Assembly: GCF_002294985.1 (NCBI RefSeq)
Contig: NZ_NSGE01000009.1
Location: forward strand, 164,734-228,733
Reading direction: 5' to 3'
Length of the DNA: 64,000 nucleotides
Origin: Mesorhizobium sp. WSM3862
GTDB lineage: Bacteria > Pseudomonadota > Alphaproteobacteria > Rhizobiales > Rhizobiaceae
A program made the translations under genes and the position numbers. Of this stretch, positions 51,102 to 61,143 are shown in pieces; within the stretch, counting starts at the first letter, position 1; each line of letters starts with the position of its first letter. The notes under the pieces are model-generated. The model saw only the letters and a list, made by a program, of their open reading frames with translations. It was not told the DNA's origin and made no database searches.

Positions 51102-52457
51102 TTGGGCGATGCAATTGCGGACGTTTTGAACTGGCTTGAAAGCAGAAGCGACATCCAGAGCCTGCGGGCCGCGGTGTGCGACCTGAACGGCATCATGCGC
51201 GGCAAGCGCATCCCGGTCGAGCAGGCGCGCAAGGCGCTCGAAGGCAAGCTGCGCATGCCTTATTCGCTGATCGGGCTCGACATCTGGGGAGAGGACATCG
51301 AAGGCAACGCCCAGGTTTTCTCGACCGGTGACGCCGACGGGCTTTGCCATTGGACCGGACGCGGCATCCTGCCCGTCAACTGGACGGCGCATCCGACGGC
51401 GCTTTTGCCCCTGTGGCTCGCCGACGAGGCCGGCGCACCCTATCTCGGCGATCCGCGCCGCGCGCTCGCCCGCATCCTCGACCGCTACGCAGCGCTTGGT
51501 CTGACGCCGGTTACCGCGACCGAGCTTGAATTCTATCTCGTCGATCCGACATCGCAGCGTCCGGTCGGTCCTGTCTCGCCGGTCACCGGCCGGCGTCTCG
51601 ATTCCGATGCGGCGCTTTCGATCGACGAAATCGACGATTTCGAAGGCTTCATCCACGACATCTACGAAGCCTGCCGCATGCAGGGCATTCCGGTCGATAC
51701 GGCGATCGCCGAGAACGGCGTCGGCCAGTTCGAGATCAACCTCAACCACGTTCCGGATGCCTTGCGCGCCGCGGACGACGCCGTGCTTTTCAAGCGCACG
51801 GTCAAGGGCATCGCGCGCAAGCACGGCTTTGCCGCCTGCTTCATGGCCAAGCCCTATGGCGAGCGCGCCGGCAACGGTTTCCATGTTCATTTCAGCGTGC
51901 TCGACAAGGACGGCCGCAACATCTTCGACGACGGCAGCGACCAGGGCTCCGACACCATGCGCCACGCCGTCGGCGGCCTGCTCGCGGCCATGGCCGAAAG
52001 CACGCTGGTGTTCGCGCCGCATTTCAATTCTTATCGCCGGCTGCGGCCACGGTCCTATGCGCCGACGGCTGTCGCCTGGGGCTACGAAAACCGCATGGTG
52101 GCGATCCGCATTCCAGGCGGCCCGTCTGCCGCGCGCCGCATCGAGCATCGCGTTTCCGGGGCCGACGCCAATCCCTATCTGGTGCTGGCGGCGATCCTGG
52201 GTGCCGCGCTGATGGGCATCGAGCGGCAGCTGTCGCCTGGCGAGCCGACCGGCGGCGAGGGACAGGGCCTCACGCTTGCCAAGCTGCCGCCTGACTGGGC
52301 CTCGGCGATCGCCGCTTTCGAGACCGGCAAGCGCGTCGCCGAAATCTTCCCGGCCGTGCTGCGCGACGCTTTCATCGCCTGCAAACGCCAGGAGTTGAAC
52401 ACCTTCGCGCTCAATGTCAGCGACTTCGAGATCGAGACCTATCTCGAAAGCGTCTAA
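51102..52457 (+). CDS. Second glutamine-synthetase-like amine ligase (PuuA/GlnA-III type)
   Basis: The 451-residue protein has AVCDLNGIMRGKRIPVEQA near the start, followed by the glutamine-synthetase barrel: TATELEFYLVD, ENGVGQFEINLNH, NGFHVHFSV, FNSYRRLRPRSYAP and RRIEHRVSGADANPYLVL. Compared with the ligase at 41850 it is clearly divergent, so the window encodes two different amine glutamylation enzymes. It starts with TTG 51102 after AGGGGCTGG. It ends 12 bases before the convergent sugar permease gene. Confidence 0.88.
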   Translation: MGDAIADVLNWLESRSDIQSLRAAVCDLNGIMRGKRIPVEQARKALEGKLRMPYSLIGLDIWGEDIEGNAQVFSTGDADGLCHWTGRGILPVNWTAHPTALLPLWLADEAGAPYLGDPRRALARILDRYAALGLTPVTATELEFYLVDPTSQRPVGPVSPVTGRRLDSDAALSIDEIDDFEGFIHDIYEACRMQGIPVDTAIAENGVGQFEINLNHVPDALRAADDAVLFKRTVKGIARKHGFAACFMAKPYGERAGNGFHVHFSVLDKDGRNIFDDGSDQGSDTMRHAVGGLLAAMAESTLVFAPHFNSYRRLRPRSYAPTAVAWGYENRMVAIRIPGGPSAARRIEHRVSGADANPYLVLAAILGAALMGIERQLSPGEPTGGEGQGLTLAKLPPDWASAIAAFETGKRVAEIFPAVLRDAFIACKRQELNTFALNVSDFEIETYLESV

Positions 52458-52469
52458 CCCCGCGCGGGG

Positions 52470-53455
52470 CTATTCTCCCGACCGGGCCCGCTGGCGCTCT
52501 TGCACGATGACGGCCAGGATTAAAAGCGCGCCCTTGGCGAGCAGCTGGTAGAAGGTCGGCACGGAGGTCAGGATCATGCCGTTGTTAAGGACGCCGATGA
52601 TCAGCACACCTAACATCGCGCCGATGATCGTGCCCTTGCCGCCCTGCAGCGCGCAGCCGCCGAGGATCGCGGCGGTGATAGCCTCGAGCTCCAGCCCCTG
52701 GCTGCCGGAGGCGGGCTGTCCGGACATGGTGCGGCTGGCGAGCACCAGACCCGCCACCGCCGCGGCGAAGCCGCTCATCGCATAGATCGAGATCTGGTAG
52801 CGGCGGATCGGGATGCCGGCGAGCCGCGCCACCGTCGGATTGCCGCCGAGCGCGTAGATGTTGCGGCCGACGACCGTCTCACGGGTGAAAACGATGAAAG
52901 CCGCCATCGCCGCGATCAGCAGCCAGATGGCGAAGGGCAGGCCGAACAGCGTGCCGATGCCCAGCGCGCGCAGGCTGTCGCCGGTGATCGGTATGGAATT
53001 GCCGTTGTTCATCAGATAGGCGAGGCCGCGGAAGGCCGACATCGTGCCAAGCGTCGCGATCACCGCATTGACCGGCCCGTAGACGATGATCAGCCCGTTG
53101 ACTGCGCCTGCCAGCAATCCGGCGAGCAGGCCGGCGAGGATGCCGGCGGGGATGGAGCCGGTTTCCTGGGCGGCGACGGCCAGCACCATCGTGCTCAGGC
53201 CGACGATCGACCCGACCGAGATGTCGAGCCCGCCCGATACGATGACGACGGTCTGCGCCATTGCCAGGATGCCGAGAATGGTGACCGCGAGGCCTATGTT
53301 GATCAGGTTGCGGGGCGTGAAGAAGACGTCCGGCCTCAACACGCCAAAGATCGCCAGCAGCACGACCAGGGCGATCAGCAGGCTGATGTTTTGCGCGCCG
53401 ATGCGGCCAAACAGACTGGCCGGCGCGCGCTCGCGGCCGGCGGTCGCGGTATCGG

Positions 53456-53459
<4 letters not shown>
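52470..53459 (-). CDS. Monosaccharide ABC permease (RbsC/AraH type)
   Basis: This 329-residue permease has eight to ten membrane segments starting QNISLLIALVVLLAIFGVLRP, with the family motif VVSGGLDISVGSIVGLS and a late GGCALQGGKGTIIGAMLG. GTG 53459 has GGAGG five bases upstream and overlaps the ATPase stop by four bases; the longer frame from 53537 is rejected. It forms the channel of the pentose or hexose importer. Confidence 0.92.
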
Positions 53460-54976
<1,517 letters not shown>

Positions 54977-54983
54977 GGGCGGG

Positions 54984-55042
54984 AGGCTCCCTTTGAAGCC
55001 GCCCGCCCGAAGGCCATCCGCTCCGAGCCCGAAAGGGAGCCT
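54984..55042 (-). terminator. Stem-loop between the sugar-binding-protein and ATPase genes
   Basis: AGGCTCCCTTT (54984-54994) pairs perfectly with AAAGGGAGCCT (55032-55042) around a GC-rich loop. The stem includes the stop codon of the binding-protein gene. As at 27552-27584, it lies right after a binding-protein gene and may raise that mRNA relative to the downstream genes. Confidence 0.6.
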
Positions 55043-56033
55043 AGGACTTGCAACCGAGAGTGTCCTTGAACTTGGCGAAGTTCTCGCCGCTGATCAGCGT
55101 GGCGTCCTGGAAATAGTCCTTCTGCATCTCCTTGCCGGTGGCTTGGTCGTAGAGCGCCTGGATGGCGGCGGCGCCGTGCTTGGCGCTGTCCAGCCACATG
55201 GTGCCGCGGAAGCCCGTCGGCTTGCCGGAACCGAAGGCCTCGCAGGAGCGGGAGCCGTCGATGCCGATGCCGATGACGTTCTCCGGCTTCATGCCGGCAT
55301 TCTCTGTGGCGCGCACGCCGCCGAGCACGCCGTCGTCATTGCAGGAGTAGAAGATCCACTTCTCGGCGTCCGGATTGGCCGTCAGCGTCGTCGACACGAC
55401 ATCGATCGAGTTGACCATCGTATTGTCGTAGGGTATCGAGACGATGCGCGACTTGATCTCCGGGATCGCCGCGACCAACGCTTCCTCCGCGCCCTTGTTG
55501 CGGCGCATGCAGGTGTCGGCCTTCTGGTCCTCGATCGAGCCGACGCGGACCTTGGAGAGGTCCTTGTCCCAGCCTTCGGCCTTGACGATGCGGGCAATCT
55601 CGCCGCCGACCTGCTTGCCGATGTTGAGCGCGTTCATGCCGACATAGGCGACCGGCGTGCCGTCGGCGAAGGCGATGTCGTCGTCGACAGCAATCAGGCC
55701 GATCTTGGCGGCCTTTGCTTTGTCGGCGACGACCGGGCCGAGCGAGCGGTCCGGCACCACCACGGCGATGCCCTTGACGCCGTCGCCGACATAGGTGTCG
55801 AAGGTGGTGACGGCGAGGTTGGCGTCGAACTGAACGTCCTGGACAAGCAGGTCGACGCCGAGCTCGGCGGCCTTGTCCTTGGCGCCCTTCACCTCGCGGA
55901 CGAACCAGGGATGGTCGCCCATCTTGTTGATATAGCCGAACTTCATCTTGTCCTGCGCGCCGGCGCCGTGGACCGTCAGCGCGACGGCTGCGGTCGCGGC
56001 CACAGCAAGCCACGTCCTGATCATGCGTTTCAT
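55041..56033 (-). CDS. Periplasmic monosaccharide-binding protein (AraF-like)
   Basis: This 330-residue protein has a signal peptide (MKRMIRTWLAVAATAAVAL, cleavage near GAGA) and then MKFGYINKMGDHPWFVREVK. Motifs shared with E. coli AraF, the L-arabinose-binding protein, are IAVDDDIAF, CNDDGVLGGVRATENAG and VIGIGIDGSRSCEAFG. The ligand is therefore probably L-arabinose, D-galactose or D-fucose. GGAGGAAACC precedes ATG 56033. It lies 83 bases after the SDR gene of the same block. Confidence 0.9.
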   Translation of the reverse strand: MKRMIRTWLAVAATAAVALTVHGAGAQDKMKFGYINKMGDHPWFVREVKGAKDKAAELGVDLLVQDVQFDANLAVTTFDTYVGDGVKGIAVVVPDRSLGPVVADKAKAAKIGLIAVDDDIAFADGTPVAYVGMNALNIGKQVGGEIARIVKAEGWDKDLSKVRVGSIEDQKADTCMRRNKGAEEALVAAIPEIKSRIVSIPYDNTMVNSIDVVSTTLTANPDAEKWIFYSCNDDGVLGGVRATENAGMKPENVIGIGIDGSRSCEAFGSGKPTGFRGTMWLDSAKHGAAAIQALYDQATGKEMQKDYFQDATLISGENFAKFKDTLGCKS

Positions 56034-56116
56034 GGTTTCCTCCTCCATCGATCCCGGCCGGCGGGAGTCCTTTTTGCTTGAAGACGTTTCCGGCGACCGG
56101 CCGCCGGTGCGAAACC

Positions 56117-56893
56117 TCATTCGTGATAGAGAACCGAGCGCCCGCCATCGATGACGATGCAGGCCGCGTTGATGAACGGGGCCTCGTCGGAGCCGAGGAA
56201 GACGGCGGTCATCGCCACCTCCTCCGGCCGGCCGATGCGGCGCGGCGGGTGCAGGTCGTAGGTGCGCTGGCGCTCCGCCTGCGGATCAGGAAAGGTGTTC
56301 CAGTAGTCGACCGCGATCTGCGTCTCGATGTAGCCGGGTGCGATCGCGTTCACGCGGACGCCCTCGGCCGCGTATTGGATGCCGAGCGATCGAACCAGGC
56401 CGAGCAGTCCGTGCTTGGCAACCGGATAGGGGAAGGTCGAGGGGATGATCGCGAAAGAATGGCAGGAAGCGATCGCCACGATCGAACCCTGCGTCTGAGC
56501 CCGCATCGCCGGCAGCACGGCGCGCGCCGAATACCACACCCCGTCGAGATCGACGGCAAAGCAGCGCCGCCATTCCTCTTCCGTGGTTTCCAGCGGCTCG
56601 TGGAAAACGTTGATGCCGGCATTGGCGACCAGCACGTCGATGCGGCCGAAGGTGGCAAGCGCTTGCTCGGCCATCGCTTTGCAGGATGCGATATCGGCGA
56701 CGTCGGTCTCCACGAACAGCGCCCGAGCGCCGGCTTCGACCAGCGACGCGGCAACGCTCTTTCCGCTGAGCGCATCCTTTTCGGCCACGACGATGGCCGC
56801 ACCCTCGGCGGCCATCGCGCGCGCCGTCGCCTCGCCGATGCCGCGCCCGGCGCCGGTGACAATCACCACCTTGTCCTTCAGTCGCCCGGCCAT
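56117..56893 (-). CDS. SDR-family NAD(P)-dependent sugar dehydrogenase
   Basis: The 258-residue short-chain dehydrogenase has TGAGRGIGEATARAM near residue 12 and catalytic Ser and YPVAK in ASCHSFAII and TFPYPVAKHG. In rhizobia such enzymes oxidise L-arabinose, D-galactose or L-fucose at C1, which agrees with the AraF-like importer and the dehydratase gene upstream. ATG 56893 begins two bases after the dehydratase stop; GTG 56899 would overlap it by four bases. Confidence 0.85.
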   Translation of the reverse strand: MAGRLKDKVVIVTGAGRGIGEATARAMAAEGAAIVVAEKDALSGKSVAASLVEAGARALFVETDVADIASCKAMAEQALATFGRIDVLVANAGINVFHEPLETTEEEWRRCFAVDLDGVWYSARAVLPAMRAQTQGSIVAIASCHSFAIIPSTFPYPVAKHGLLGLVRSLGIQYAAEGVRVNAIAPGYIETQIAVDYWNTFPDPQAERQRTYDLHPPRRIGRPEEVAMTAVFLGSDEAPFINAACIVIDGGRSVLYHE

Positions 56894-56895
56894 GG

Positions 56896-58068
56896 TCACC
56901 AGTCCACGATGGTGCCGTCGGCAAGGACGGCATTGGTGGTGTGCATGACCTCCGGCCTGTAGGGATGCCGATCGGCGACCGCTTCGTCGACCTCGACGCC
57001 GAGCCCGGGCGCATCCGGCACCTGCCAGCAGCCGTCGATCATGCGGATCGGCCCTTTCACCACCTCGAAATACCAGGGCACGGCACCGACCATCTCTTCC
57101 TGGATCAGGTGATTGGGCGTGGAGACCGCGAAATGCAGCGCCGCCGCGCCGGCGATCGGACCGAGCGGATTGTGCGGCGCCACACCCACCGAGACCGCCT
57201 CGGCCATGGCGGCGATTTTCTTCGCCTCGAGCAGGCCGCCGCAGTGGCAGATGTCCGGCTGCACGATGTCGACCGCCCTTGCCCGGAAAAGGTCGTCGAA
57301 TTCGGGACGATCGATCAGCCGCTCGCCGGTGGCGATCGGCACGCGCGATTTGGCGACGAGCTGCGCCAGCGCGCCGGTCTCGCCCGGCGGCAGCGGCTCT
57401 TCGACGAACATCGGTCGGTAGGGCGCAAGCGCGGCGATATAGGCGAGCGCGGTGGAGGCCGAGGCGGGACGGCCGTGGAAATCGACCATGATCTCGACTT
57501 CGGGACCGACTGTCTTGCGCAGCGCCTCCATTAGGCGGCCGACCTTGTCGACCTCGACGAGCGGCGCATGATAGTGGCTGTAGGGGATGAAGACGGCCTT
57601 CAGCGCGCGATAGCCCGTGGCAACCACTTCGGAGGCGCGCCGCACCAACGGCTCGGTCTCCAACGTTTCGTAGACGGCGCGCATGTCGCCGAGGCCGAGA
57701 TGCGTGTAGACCTTGACCCGGTCGCGCACCTTGCCGCCGAGCAAGCGCCAGACCGGCTGATCGAGCCATTTGCCAAAAATGTCCCAGAGCGCCAGCTCGA
57801 TGCCGGAAACCGCCGACATGCCGATGACGCCGAGCCGCCAGAACGAGTGCTTTTTGAGGATGCGCACCGCCTGCTCGATGTCGCGCGGGTCGCGGCCGAC
57901 CAGAAGCGGCGCGAGGTCATTGACGGCGCCGACGACGGCCTGGGTCTTCCATTCCAGCGTCGCCTCGCCCCAACCGTAGAGGCCCGGCTGGTCGGTCTCG
58001 ACACGCACGAACACCCAGTTGCGCATATCCGCGTTCACGACGCGCGTGGTGATGGCCACGATCCTCAA
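56896..58068 (-). CDS. Sugar-acid dehydratase of the enolase superfamily (galactonate dehydratase/DgoD-like)
   Basis: This protein (390 residues from TTG 58068) has metal ligands Asp196 (MVDFHGRP), Glu223 or Glu224 (FVEEPLPPG) and Glu249 (IATGERLID), with His198 and His299 (VAPHNPLGP) as acid/base residues. IVQPDICHCGG and the APHNPLGPIA block match D-galactonate dehydratase. It would dehydrate the aldonate made by the SDR enzyme to a 2-keto-3-deoxy acid. TTG 58068 has GGAGG six or more bases upstream; TTG 58074 is too close to it. It is the first gene of a minus-strand operon. Confidence 0.87.
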   Translation of the reverse strand: MRIVAITTRVVNADMRNWVFVRVETDQPGLYGWGEATLEWKTQAVVGAVNDLAPLLVGRDPRDIEQAVRILKKHSFWRLGVIGMSAVSGIELALWDIFGKWLDQPVWRLLGGKVRDRVKVYTHLGLGDMRAVYETLETEPLVRRASEVVATGYRALKAVFIPYSHYHAPLVEVDKVGRLMEALRKTVGPEVEIMVDFHGRPASASTALAYIAALAPYRPMFVEEPLPPGETGALAQLVAKSRVPIATGERLIDRPEFDDLFRARAVDIVQPDICHCGGLLEAKKIAAMAEAVSVGVAPHNPLGPIAGAAALHFAVSTPNHLIQEEMVGAVPWYFEVVKGPIRMIDGCWQVPDAPGLGVEVDEAVADRHPYRPEVMHTTNAVLADGTIVDW

Positions 58069-58096
58069 GCGCAACTCCTCCCATTGACGCTAATTA

Positions 58097-58140
58097 GATC
58101 ATATGAAATTAAAATATCATATGATAAAAAATGGCGTCAA
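58097..58140 (-). promoter_or_regulatory. Promoter region with TCATATGA operators before the sugar-acid dehydratase gene
   Basis: TATCATATGATA (58115-58126) is a perfect 12-base palindrome, and GATCATATGAA (58097-58107) repeats its core. A TTGACG -35 box (minus strand, 58140-58135) lies just upstream, so the operator falls between -35 and transcription start. The same TCATATGA core lies upstream of the adjacent GntR gene (58968-58975). Confidence 0.65.
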
Positions 58141-58150
58141 GTCGGAAACG

Positions 58151-58894
58151 TCACCCTCTGGCGTGAAGATCGTCGGCGGCGATGTCAAGCAGCCTGTTCA
58201 TGGCGCCGCGAGCGCCGGCGGTATCGCGGACGCGGATCGCCTCCAGCACCGCGACATGCGCCGACAGCGCGCGCGATTGCGCCTCCATCAACGGATTGGT
58301 GACCAGGAAGGTGGCGCGCAGGGCAGCTTCCAGCATGCCGACCAGCCCCTTGAGCACGACATTATGGCTGGCGGCGATGACGCCCTTGTGGAAGGCAAGG
58401 TCCGCCTGGCAGACCGCGTTGAGGTCGCCCGGGATATTGTCGCGCATGCCGACGACCGCGCGTTCGATTTCCGCGAGATCGGCGGCGCTGGCGCGCCTTG
58501 CCGCAAGCTCGGCCGCCGCCGGCTCGAAGATGCGGCGCGCCTCGAGCAGGCCGGAAACGAGCTCCTCGTCATCCTGGATGGAAGGGTGCCAGCCGAGCAC
58601 CACCGGGTCGAGCAGGCGCCAGCTGTCGCGCGGCAGCACGCGCACGCCCGCCCGCCGCCTGGCCTCGACAAGGCCTTTCGCCGACAGCACCTTGACCGCT
58701 TCCCGAACCGAGGTGCGGCTGACGCCCAGCATGGCGCAGAGTTCCTCCTCGCGCGGCAAGGCTGCACCGGGAGCATAGTCGCCGCCCAGGATGCGGCTGC
58801 CTAGCACGCTGACGACGGCGTTGTGCACGCTTGCGCCGCCCTGGTCGACCGAAGGCATCCACCCGGTTGCGTCCGAAGGAACGATATTTTCCAC
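58151..58894 (-). CDS. GntR-family regulator, FadR subgroup (DgoR-like)
   Basis: The 247-residue protein has a winged helix (ALPREEELCAMLGVSRTSVR, then EAVKVLSAKGLVEARRRAG) and an FCD domain with a metal motif in QADLAFHKGVIAASHN and SRALSAHVAVLEAI. DgoR represses galactonate genes in enteric bacteria, and here the DgoD-like gene follows directly. GTG 58894 has GGAGAGGA six bases upstream; a longer frame from 58963 is rejected. TCATATGA palindromes flank the gene on both sides. Confidence 0.87.
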   Translation of the reverse strand: MENIVPSDATGWMPSVDQGGASVHNAVVSVLGSRILGGDYAPGAALPREEELCAMLGVSRTSVREAVKVLSAKGLVEARRRAGVRVLPRDSWRLLDPVVLGWHPSIQDDEELVSGLLEARRIFEPAAAELAARRASAADLAEIERAVVGMRDNIPGDLNAVCQADLAFHKGVIAASHNVVLKGLVGMLEAALRATFLVTNPLMEAQSRALSAHVAVLEAIRVRDTAGARGAMNRLLDIAADDLHARG

Positions 58895-58965
58895 GCAATC
58901 CTCTCCCGATAGAGCAAGTTGCTGCCGGCAGTTGTATGAAAGCTTACGTCTTATGTAAATCACTC

Positions 58966-58977
58966 ATTCATATGATC
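58966..58977. promoter_or_regulatory. TCATATGA operator upstream of the DgoR-like gene
   Basis: ATTCATATGATC contains the palindromic core TCATATGA found twice at 58097-58126. It lies 72 bases before the GntR start and suggests autoregulation. TCATGATCATA follows at 58979 with a related half-site. Confidence 0.5.
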
Positions 58978-59063
58978 TGTCATGATCATAGGAGCGGGTC
59001 GGTAATGCTTTCGGTTCGGGAAATCCGGCCGCCGCCGGCGTCAGCCCGCACCGACGGGCGCGC

Positions 59064-59705
59064 TCAGCGTGCCGCCCACACAAGTCCGCGGCGCAGGATG
59101 GTGCGCATCTGCGGCACCTCGAATTCCTTGGCCGCGTGGCCGAGCGACGAATAGAACACCCGCCCTTTGCCGTGCCGGCGCTTCCAAACCACGGGCATGA
59201 CAACGCCGGCGATCCACGGCGCGTGCTCGCCCGAGAAGGTGGTGGTCGCCAGCACGTCGTTCGATGGATCGACATGCATGTAATATTGCTCGGAGCGGTA
59301 TTGGAAATCGTCGATGCCTGCCACGATCGGGTCGTCGCGCCGCACGATATTCACACGATAGTCGATGATGTTGCCGGGATGGGCAACCCACTGGCCGCCG
59401 CACATGAACTGGTAGTCCGTCGATTCGCGAAACGCGTCGCCCATGCCGCCGTGATAGCCGCCGAGGCCGACGCCGTTTTCGACCGCTTTGGTGAGGTTCG
59501 CCTCTTCGGCCTTGGCGAGCTTGGACATGGTGTAGATCGGCACGATCAGGCTGAGGTCGGCGATCGCCGGGTCGGCGAACACCGCGGTCGTATTTTCCAA
59601 GCGCACGGCAAAGCCTTCCTCCTCAAGCATCGCTTTGAGGAGGCGCGCCCCGGCTTCGGGTTCATGCCCTTCCCAGCCGCCCCATACGATCAGTGCCTGC
59701 CGCAT
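59064..59705 (-). CDS. ThuA-domain protein
   Basis: This 213-residue protein has the ThuA (class-I glutamine-amidotransferase-like) pattern: ALIVWGGWEGHEPEAGARLL at the N-terminus, GVGLGGYHGGMGDAFR in the middle, and VVWKRRHGKGRVFYSSLGH near the end. ThuA of Sinorhizobium takes part in trehalose and disaccharide breakdown through 3-keto sugars, with ThuB, a Gfo/Idh protein; no ThuB lies next to it here. AAGGAGCGGAAG precedes ATG 59705. Its 5' two-thirds and upstream DNA are repeated in decayed form at 63645-63950. Confidence 0.85.
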   Translation of the reverse strand: MRQALIVWGGWEGHEPEAGARLLKAMLEEEGFAVRLENTTAVFADPAIADLSLIVPIYTMSKLAKAEEANLTKAVENGVGLGGYHGGMGDAFRESTDYQFMCGGQWVAHPGNIIDYRVNIVRRDDPIVAGIDDFQYRSEQYYMHVDPSNDVLATTTFSGEHAPWIAGVVMPVVWKRRHGKGRVFYSSLGHAAKEFEVPQMRTILRRGLVWAAR

Positions 59706-59908
59706 CTTCCGCTCCTTATGCATTTGGCCGCGCGGCCGGATATAGGGCAGCGAGGCGCCGGGCTGACCATCGCCGAGTCGAGCTTGAAGGGAAAGTGACG
59801 CGAACGAAAACGGCCCGCGCGACGCCCGATCGCCCGACGCTCGTCCTGGTTCAGCGGAAGCTCTGCGCCAGTTACCGAGCTAATCCCTGCGATCCTGCCG
59901 CGAGGAGA

Positions 59909-61084
59909 TCAGACCGTGTCGAAGTCGAGGATCTGCGTGGCCACGGCACGTTCCTCGTCGGCCGGAATGACAAGAACATCGACGCTGGACTCTCGCGCGC
60001 TGACCAGCGCTTCGCCGCTGCGATTTAAACCATGGTCGACCACGACACCAAGCCAGGCAGCAGCCTCGCAGATCTCTTGCCGGATCTGCCATGCATTTTC
60101 GCCGATGCCGGCGGTGAACACGAGAGTGTCGAGGCCTCCAAGCGCGGCCGCGAGCGATCCGATCTCACGTCCGGCGCGATAGACGAAGAGCGCGACGGCG
60201 CGCGCCGCCGCCGGGTCTTTCGACCCAAGCAGCGCCTGCATGTCTCCGGAAATGCCGGATACGCCCAGCAGGCCGGACTGCTCGTAGAGCAATTCGGTCA
60301 CTCGGTCGGCCGACAGCTTGCGCTCCTGCAGAAGGTGCAGGATCACGCCAGGATCGATGGCGCCGCAACGGGTGCTCATGACGAGGCCGTCAAGCGTCGA
60401 AAAACCCATGGTCGTGGCGAGGCTAACCCCTGCCTTCATCGCACACAGGCTCGCGCCGCTGCCGAGATGGGCGGCAATCGTTCGGCCACCGGCACCGTCG
60501 CCGTAGCGCTCGCGGAGCTTCGCTGCAATGTGCCTGTAGGAGAGCCCGTGGAAGCCGTAGGAGACGATGCCCTGTTCCGACATCTCGCGCGGCAAGCCAT
60601 AGAGCCTGGCAAGCTCCGGACGCGCCGTGTGAAAGGCCGTATCGAAGCAGCCGACTTGCTTGGCTTCGGGCAAAAGCCGACCGGCCAGATGGACGATCTC
60701 CAGGTTGATCGCCTGATGGATCGGTGCGAGCGGCTCAAGCCTATGCAGCGCGTCGAGCGTGCGCTCGTCGAGCAAGGTCGCTTGGGTAAGTTCTTGCCCG
60801 CCATGGACGATGCGGTGGCCGACAGTGCCGATCCGGCGCAAAAGAGCGTGATCCTCGAGATAGGAAGCTATGGCCTCGAACGCCTTTGCCATCCCGATCG
60901 GTTCGTCCCCCAGGCTCCTGTCGATTTCGCGTGACAATTCTGAGGGCGCGACATGCAATCGTGGATGATGTCCGATCGACGACACGCTGCCGCGCACCAG
61001 CAGGTGAAGCTCGTCTTGCTGCTGAAACACGGCGAACTTCAGGCTTGAGGAGCCGCCGTTGAGGACGAGAATGGCATCGGTCAT
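59909..61084 (-). CDS. ackA: Acetate kinase
   Basis: The 391-residue protein has the acetate-kinase motifs VLNGGSSSLKF (residues 7-17), GHRIVHGG, CFDTAFH, YGFHGLSYRHIA, AHLGSGAS, MSTRCGAIDPGV and FTAGIGENAWQIRQEI. It converts acetyl phosphate and ADP to acetate and ATP. It lies 59 bases after phosphoketolase on the same strand, so the two form a phosphoketolase pathway from xylulose 5-phosphate or fructose 6-phosphate to acetate and ATP. ATG 61084 is chosen over a longer frame from 61156. Confidence 0.95.
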   Translation of the reverse strand: MTDAILVLNGGSSSLKFAVFQQQDELHLLVRGSVSSIGHHPRLHVAPSELSREIDRSLGDEPIGMAKAFEAIASYLEDHALLRRIGTVGHRIVHGGQELTQATLLDERTLDALHRLEPLAPIHQAINLEIVHLAGRLLPEAKQVGCFDTAFHTARPELARLYGLPREMSEQGIVSYGFHGLSYRHIAAKLRERYGDGAGGRTIAAHLGSGASLCAMKAGVSLATTMGFSTLDGLVMSTRCGAIDPGVILHLLQERKLSADRVTELLYEQSGLLGVSGISGDMQALLGSKDPAAARAVALFVYRAGREIGSLAAALGGLDTLVFTAGIGENAWQIRQEICEAAAWLGVVVDHGLNRSGEALVSARESSVDVLVIPADEERAVATQILDFDTV

Positions 61085-61143
61085 GGTCGGCCGGTCCCGG
61101 CCAATCGTGCGTTCGTCCATTTGGCCTGGCGATTCGGCATCGA

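Noticed and set aside
56117..57769. Continuous minus-strand frame of 550 codons that would fuse an upstream protein to the SDR dehydrogenase
   Set aside because: The upstream part is an out-of-frame shadow of the dehydratase gene. The SDR family begins at MAGRLKDK, right after the dehydratase stop.
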